From Streptomyces griseochromogenes (lineage in GTDB: Bacteria; Actinomycetota; Actinomycetes; Streptomycetales; Streptomycetaceae): a stretch of 64,000 nucleotides of DNA. Shown here piece by piece: positions 59,689 through 64,000 of this stretch. The position numbers and the translations under genes were made by a program. Every line of letters starts with the position of its first letter. Position 1 is the stretch's first letter. The stretch lies in the NCBI RefSeq assembly GCF_001542625.1, contig NZ_CP016279.1, positions 6,076,001-6,140,000 of the forward strand. Direction: 5' to 3'. The notes under the pieces are model-generated. The model was not told the DNA's origin and searched no databases. It saw only the letters and a program-made list of their open reading frames with translations.

Positions 59689-61167
59689 ATGGGACGGGAC
59701 GTCCCGGCGCTCGTCTTCACCCGCGAGGACCGCCGCCGGTACCGGATCAAGATGCAGGAGTGCCTCGACGCATTCGCACAGATGCTGCGCGATGCCCGGT
59801 TCGAGGCCGAACGGCCTCAAGTGGGGCTGGAGATCGAGCTGAACCTGGTCGACGACCGGGGCGAGCCGGCGATGCGCAACACCGAGGTGCTGGAGGCGAT
59901 CGCGGACCCCGCCTGGTCCACCGAGCTGGGCCGGTTCAACCTGGAGATCAACGTTCCGCCGCGCGGGCTGACGGCGGGGGGTCCGGACGCCTGGGAGTCC
60001 GAGATCCGCTCAGCGCTCAACCACGCGGAGAAACGGGCGGGATCGGTGGGCGCGCGCCTGGTCATGGTCGGCATCCTGCCCACACTGCGCCAGGAGGACA
60101 TCGGCGAGGCGTCCCTGTCGGAGAACCCGCGCTACCGGCTGATCAACGACCAGATCTTCGCGGCCCGGGGCGAGGATCTGCGCATCGAGGTGGACGGTGT
60201 CGACCGGCTGCGGACCTACGCGGACACCATCACGCCGGAGGCCGCCTGCACCAGCACCCAGTTCCATCTCCAGGTGTCCCCGGAGTCGTTCCCCGACTAC
60301 TGGAACGCGGCGCAGGCCATCGCCGGTATCCAGGTCGGGCTGTCGGCCAACTCGCCGTTCCTGTTCGGCAGGGAGCTGTGGCACGAGACCCGTGTCCCGC
60401 TGTTCGAGCAGGCGACGGACACCCGCCCGGAGGAGATCAAGATCCAGGGGGTGCGGCCACGGGTGTGGTTCGGCGAGCGGTGGATCAACAGCGTCTTCGA
60501 CCTCTTCGAGGAGAACCTGCTCTACTTCCCGGCCCTGCTGCCGCTGTGCGACGAACAGGACCCGGCGGAGACGCTGGACCGCGGCGACATCCCCGAACTC
60601 TCCGAACTCACCCTGCACAACGGCACCATCTACCGCTGGAACCGGCCGGTCTACGCCGTCTCCCACGACCGCCCGCACGTCCGGGTGGAGAACCGGGTGC
60701 TGCCCGCCGGCCCGACCGTCGCCGACACCCTCGCCAACGGCGCCTTCTACTACGGGCTCACCCGCGCCCTGGTCGAGGAGGACCGCCCGGTGTGGTCGCG
60801 GATGTCGTTCGCGGCGGCCGAGGAGAACCTCCACACGGCGGCCCGGCACGGCATCGAGGCGCTGCTGTACTGGCCCGGCATGGGCGAGGTGCCGGTGCCC
60901 GAACTGGTGCTGCGGCGGCTGCTGCCGCTCGCGCACCGAGGCCTGGCGCTCTCCGGCATGGACACGGCCTGGCGGGAGCCGCTGCTCGGCATCATCGAGC
61001 AGCGCTGTGTCACCGCGCGCAACGGCGCCGTGTGGCAGAAGGAGATGCTCCACCGCATCGACGCAACCACCCATGTCGGCCGTCACGAGGCGCTGCGGCG
61101 GATGACGCAGCTGTACATCGACTTCATGCACCTCAACGCCCCGGTCCACACCTGGCCCGTCGACTGA
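59689..61167 (+). CDS. Glutamate-cysteine ligase (GCS2-like) family protein
   Basis: A 492-residue ATP-dependent carboxylate-amine ligase. Conserved segments are VGLEIELNLVDDRGEPA, TELGRFNLEINVPP, STQFHLQVSPESF, GLSANSPFLFGRELWHETR and RVENRVLPAGPT. Family members form gamma-glutamyl amide bonds; the actual amine acceptor here is unknown, since actinobacteria use mycothiol rather than glutathione. ATG 59689 has AGGAGGG just upstream and is preferred over GTG 59659. The neighbours give no clear pathway. Confidence 0.85.
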   Translation: MGRDVPALVFTREDRRRYRIKMQECLDAFAQMLRDARFEAERPQVGLEIELNLVDDRGEPAMRNTEVLEAIADPAWSTELGRFNLEINVPPRGLTAGGPDAWESEIRSALNHAEKRAGSVGARLVMVGILPTLRQEDIGEASLSENPRYRLINDQIFAARGEDLRIEVDGVDRLRTYADTITPEAACTSTQFHLQVSPESFPDYWNAAQAIAGIQVGLSANSPFLFGRELWHETRVPLFEQATDTRPEEIKIQGVRPRVWFGERWINSVFDLFEENLLYFPALLPLCDEQDPAETLDRGDIPELSELTLHNGTIYRWNRPVYAVSHDRPHVRVENRVLPAGPTVADTLANGAFYYGLTRALVEEDRPVWSRMSFAAAEENLHTAARHGIEALLYWPGMGEVPVPELVLRRLLPLAHRGLALSGMDTAWREPLLGIIEQRCVTARNGAVWQKEMLHRIDATTHVGRHEALRRMTQLYIDFMHLNAPVHTWPVD

Positions 61168-61260
61168 CGCGGCCCGCCCGCGAATCGCGGATGCCGCAGG
61201 AGACGATCACCGGTTAGGCTCCTCCAGCGCTTGTCGGGGGAACGACTGAGGTGGGGGAAC

Positions 61261-61941
61261 ATGGCTGACGATTCCGCGTCCGGGAAGGACCACAGACCGG
61301 GGGTCCAGGCGCTCGCGGCGGTGCTGGTCTTCGCGGGGTTGCTGGGAGTCCTGTGGGCGCAGAAGGAATTCCAGGGCTCCTCGGACCGGGGACCGGCCTC
61401 CTGCTCCGACGACGATCACGAAGCCGCCCGCGGTCATGTGTCCGCGGCCCGGTTGTGCACGGCGCTGAACCGGTCGGATCTGCCCGCGCTTCTCGGGACA
61501 CCGCGGGAACAGGCCGAGACGGCCTACGGGTCGGAGAGTTCGTTCAAGGACGCCGACGGCACCGAGACCCCCTCGCCCGAGGCGGAGGTCTCGTTGAAGA
61601 CGTACTCCGTGAAGCTGTACGCGTCGGACGACGATCTGCGGGTCGGCGAGATGTCCGGGCTCCTCGGCAGGTCCGCGGAGTCGAAGACGGTCCTCGGCCA
61701 CCCCGCCGTGCTCTACTCGGACCACACCGTCGCCCTCGACTTCGGCCTCGGCGGCGGCAAGGTCGGCTCGAGCACCGGTGGCATCGCCCGTCATCTGCTG
61801 GTCGCCCGGGACGCCGAGGACGGGGGCGGTTCGTTCGAGGTCGCTCTCTGGCGCCAGGACGACGTACCGCCCGACGACACGGCGCTGCTCCGTGTGGCCG
61901 AGCGGGTCCTGCCGACGGTCCCCGGCTGGACCGGCGGCTGA
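61261..61941 (+). CDS. DUF6215-like membrane-anchored protein
   Basis: A 226-residue protein with one membrane segment near the N-terminus (GVQALAAVLVFAGLLGVLWAQKEF, about residues 14-36) and an external domain with two Cys (ASCSDDDHE, ARLCTALNRSDLPALLGTP). It closes with GIARHLLVARDAEDGGGSFEVALWRQDD and LRVAERVLPTVPGW. I recall this as the Streptomyces DUF6215 family, of unknown function. A GGGGGA stretch precedes the ATG. No operon partner is evident. Confidence 0.75.
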   Translation: MADDSASGKDHRPGVQALAAVLVFAGLLGVLWAQKEFQGSSDRGPASCSDDDHEAARGHVSAARLCTALNRSDLPALLGTPREQAETAYGSESSFKDADGTETPSPEAEVSLKTYSVKLYASDDDLRVGEMSGLLGRSAESKTVLGHPAVLYSDHTVALDFGLGGGKVGSSTGGIARHLLVARDAEDGGGSFEVALWRQDDVPPDDTALLRVAERVLPTVPGWTGG

Positions 61942-62012
61942 GCGGCCTGCCGCAGGCGCCTGTTCGCGGGAGCACGTGGACGGTCCGAGGCGCTGCCGCA
62001 CAGCGTGCGGCC

Positions 62013-62621
62013 ATGCGTGTCGACTACTCCCCGGCATCCGTGGACCCGGGTTTCTTCTACCATCTGCTCACCGCCGTGGTCGTGCCCCGGCCGATCGCCT
62101 GGGTCTCGACCCTGTCCCCGGACGGCAGGACGGCCAATCTGGCGCCGCACTCGTTCTTCACCGTCTCCAGCGCCCGTCCGCCCGTCGTCCAGTTCACCTC
62201 GGTGGGCCGCAAGGACTCGCTGCGCAACGTGGAGGACACGGGCGAGTTCGTCGTCAACTTCGCTCCCGAGCCGCTGCTCGCGCAGATCAACGCGACCGCG
62301 ACCGACTTCCCCCGCCACGAAGGCGAGTTCGACGCGGTGGGCATCGAGCGCGAGCCGTCGCTGCGGTTGAAGCCCCCGCGCGTGGCCGCGTCTCCGGTCG
62401 CGCTGGAGTGCACGCTGCACTCGACACTGCGGCTCGGCGACTCGACGGTGGTGTTCGGTCAGGTGGTCCACGCGGCGGTGAGGGAGGACGTGCTGGTGGA
62501 CGGCCGGCCGGACATCACGCTCCTGCGCCCCCTGGCCCGGCTGGGCGGGAACGAGTGGAGCACGATCGGGAAGGTGCGCAAGGCGGCGCGCATCCCGTAC
62601 CGGGAGCCGGCGGCCGGCTGA
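62013..62621 (+). CDS. Flavin reductase family protein (FMN-binding split barrel)
   Basis: A 202-residue flavoprotein of the flavin-reductase-like group. The barrel core reads VVPRPIAWVSTLSPDGRTANLAPHSFFTVSSARPPVVQFTS, followed by NVEDTGEFVVNF and a C-terminal LGGNEWSTIGKVRKAARI. Such proteins bind FMN and may supply reduced flavin or act on their own substrate. No ribosome site is obvious at the ATG. It converges on the cache-domain gene with 28 bases between. Confidence 0.87.
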   Translation: MRVDYSPASVDPGFFYHLLTAVVVPRPIAWVSTLSPDGRTANLAPHSFFTVSSARPPVVQFTSVGRKDSLRNVEDTGEFVVNFAPEPLLAQINATATDFPRHEGEFDAVGIEREPSLRLKPPRVAASPVALECTLHSTLRLGDSTVVFGQVVHAAVREDVLVDGRPDITLLRPLARLGGNEWSTIGKVRKAARIPYREPAAG

Positions 62622-62649
62622 GGGCGGGTGCTTCCGCTCCCGCCACCGC

Positions 62650-63429
62650 TCATGTGCCGGCGAGCACGAGGACGAGCGGAATCCCGTGGCACGGCACCAG
62701 CCGCAGGTCTCCGTACGCCGCCGGCCGGGCTTCGGCGAGCAGTTCGCCGAAGTCGGGGCCCTTGGTGAGGGATCCGGCGAGGTGGGCGGGGTCGGCGGAG
62801 GCGGCGACCCGGCCGCGGGCGTTCACCAGGCGGGCGGGGCGGGGAAGGCGCCGGAGCAAGGGGAGTACGGCCGCTTCGAAGTGCCGCAGGTACACGTCGG
62901 CGGCGGCGACGCCGGCGAAGCGCCCCTCGCTCTCGACCGGCGCGGACAGGGTGAGGCTGTATTCGTCGGAGCAGAGGTAGTCCACGTACGGCCCCGCCAC
63001 GGCTCGGTGTCCGGTGTCCCTGGGCAGGGCGAACCAGTCCCAGTGCGTGTAGTCCGAGTACGCCGAGCGGCTGGGGTCGAGGTCGAGCAGCAGGGGTCGT
63101 ACCTCGCCGTCGGGGCCCGACTGCCACCATTCCAGCCAGGCGGGTACGTCGGCCAGCAGGCCGGGGGCCGCGACGAAACCGACGCCGGAGACCAGTTCCT
63201 GACGGGCCAGCCGCTGGTGCAAGCCGGGGCGGAGGGCGGCGAGGTCCGCGCTCACGGGCCCGCGCCCCTGTGCGGCCACCCGGGCGAGCAGGGCCGCGGT
63301 GTCGGCGCGAGTGGCGGCGACGGCCTCGAAGACCGTCTCCAGCGTGCCGCCCACCTGCGAGGCCACCCACTCGGCGTCCGTGTCGAGCGTCGCGGCCGGC
63401 GAAGCGGCCTGCACGGGACTCCAGCCCAT
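62650..63429 (-). CDS. Cache-domain protein, apparently cytoplasmic
   Basis: A 259-residue protein with a PDC/dCache-like sensor fold: the long N-terminal helix region, YSDYTHWDWFALPRDTGHRAVAGPYVDYLCSDEYSLTLSAPV and FAGVAAADVYLRHFE. Cache domains bind small ligands, normally outside the cell, but no signal peptide or membrane helix is present. It follows the GntR gene by 39 bases, in one operon. It may sense or store the GntR effector. GGAGGA lies upstream of the ATG. Confidence 0.75.
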   Translation of the reverse strand: MGWSPVQAASPAATLDTDAEWVASQVGGTLETVFEAVAATRADTAALLARVAAQGRGPVSADLAALRPGLHQRLARQELVSGVGFVAAPGLLADVPAWLEWWQSGPDGEVRPLLLDLDPSRSAYSDYTHWDWFALPRDTGHRAVAGPYVDYLCSDEYSLTLSAPVESEGRFAGVAAADVYLRHFEAAVLPLLRRLPRPARLVNARGRVAASADPAHLAGSLTKGPDFGELLAEARPAAYGDLRLVPCHGIPLVLVLAGT

Positions 63430-63468
63430 GGTGTCCTCCAGCGGGGACGGGAACCGGACGCGGCGCGT

Positions 63469-64000
63469 TCAGAGGGTGAGGCGTACGGCGACGAGCCGCG
63501 CCGTCGACTCCCTGACGCACCGCTCGGCCAGCGTGCCGGCCGATTCGTGGGCCCCATCTTGCACGGCCGAGATCACGGAGCGGTGACGCTCCGCCACTTC
63601 TTCACGATATTCATCGCTCCCGAGGACGAGGCACAGCAGCGCGCCCACGTCGCTCTGCAGGGCGACCTGCTCGCGGGTGAGCCGGGCGGACTGGGCGGCC
63701 GCCGCGAGTTCGACGTGGAAACGGCCGTACAGGCGACTGCGTGCCGCCGTCCCCTCGGCCTGCGCCAACTGGTCTGCCGTACGGCACAGTTGATGCAGGT
63801 CGGCGGGTTCCGTGCGCTGCGCCGCGAGGCGGGCGGCGGCGCCGGACAGGGCGGCCCAGTGGTCGCCCAGGTCGCGCAGCTCCTCGGTGCTCCAGCCGCG
63901 CAGCCGCACCCTGAGCCGGTCGTCGGCGGGGACCTCGGGCAGCGAGACGAAGCTGCCGCCGCCACGACCCCTGCGGGTGGTGACCAGACCTTGCTGGCGG
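63469..64000 (-). CDS. GntR/FadR-type regulator, N-terminus beyond window
   Basis: A partial gene; the reading frame is open to the window's end at 64000. The visible part includes the wing of the helix-turn-helix (QQGLVTTRRGRGGGSFV) and an all-helical FCD-type effector domain (ELRDLGDHWAALSGAAARLAAQ ... RFHVELAAAAQSARLTREQVALQSDVGALLCL ... RHRSVISAVQDG). It is the first gene of an operon with the cache-domain gene. Regulators of this type usually sense carboxylic acids. Confidence 0.85.
   Translation of the reverse strand, partial: RQQGLVTTRRGRGGGSFVSLPEVPADDRLRVRLRGWSTEELRDLGDHWAALSGAAARLAAQRTEPADLHQLCRTADQLAQAEGTAARSRLYGRFHVELAAAAQSARLTREQVALQSDVGALLCLVLGSDEYREEVAERHRSVISAVQDGAHESAGTLAERCVRESTARLVAVRLTL

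Overview
The window is high-GC actinobacterial DNA, almost certainly from a Streptomyces chromosome. This rests on GC-rich third codon positions throughout, frequent GTG and TTG starts with AGGAGG-type ribosome sites, rare TTA (bldA) codons, gamma-butyrolactone-type receptors, and many SpoIIE-phosphatase, anti-sigma, IclR and TetR genes. No rRNA, tRNA, CRISPR array, insertion sequence or prophage was seen. All calls come from reading the translated sequence and recalling family features; no database search was made.

Region 1 (1-8.5 kb): an ECF sigma factor fused to a zinc-finger/membrane/CAP module; a short-chain dehydrogenase divergent from an MmyB-like regulator with a near-perfect 31-bp palindrome between them; a DUF5937-type winged-helix regulator divergent from an MFS transporter; a DUF1348 protein and TetR regulator separated by two identical operators; and a secreted His-rich CAP protein. 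Region 2 (8.7-19.2 kb): a FUSC-type membrane protein, an orphan GylR-like/glycerol kinase pair, an RsbW-like kinase converging on a SpoIIE phosphatase, IclR, TatA, ArsR, a Ser/Thr kinase and a TTA-containing secreted lipase. Region 3 (19.2-27.7 kb): a decayed hydrolase, a 56-codon small gene, two Tap-type secreted hydrolases, a DUF2993 protein, a class-C-like serine hydrolase, an alpha/beta hydrolase and a GNAT acetyltransferase. Region 4 (27.7-34.1 kb): a diacylglycerol-kinase-like gene, an alkyl-DHAP-synthase-like flavoprotein, TetR and GlpD, in the order found in mycobacteria (Rv2252-Rv2249c), then an S41 peptidase.

Region 5 (34.2-47.8 kb) is the most interesting. A PvcA/IsnA-type isonitrile synthase, a P450, a class-II asparagine-synthetase-like amidotransferase, a DHA2 MFS exporter and a complete FecCD-type ABC importer with a Met-rich lipoprotein lie in one tightly packed unit. 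Upstream of it is an ECF factor strongly resembling mycobacterial SigC. An array of ten perfectly phased 13-bp units with a CGTACG core precedes that sigma gene. Next comes a Met/His-rich membrane protein, a PCuAC-type chaperone, a Cu(I) P1B-ATPase and a small Met/His membrane peptide. I infer an isonitrile metallophore, probably a copper chalkophore, made, exported and re-imported by one operon.

Region 6 (47.9-53.2 kb): a P450, an ArpA/ScbR-type receptor and a divergent acyl-CoA oxidase reproduce the cyp17-avaR1-aco arrangement that makes the butenolide hormone avenolide, with several ARE-like sites and a second receptor-like regulator. Region 7 (53.3-64 kb): a TetR/NmrA-type pair with a 26-bp palindrome, two divergent PAS-GAF-SpoIIE phosphatases, a GCS2-like ligase, a DUF6215-like protein, a flavin reductase, a cache-domain protein, and a GntR gene cut by the window edge.
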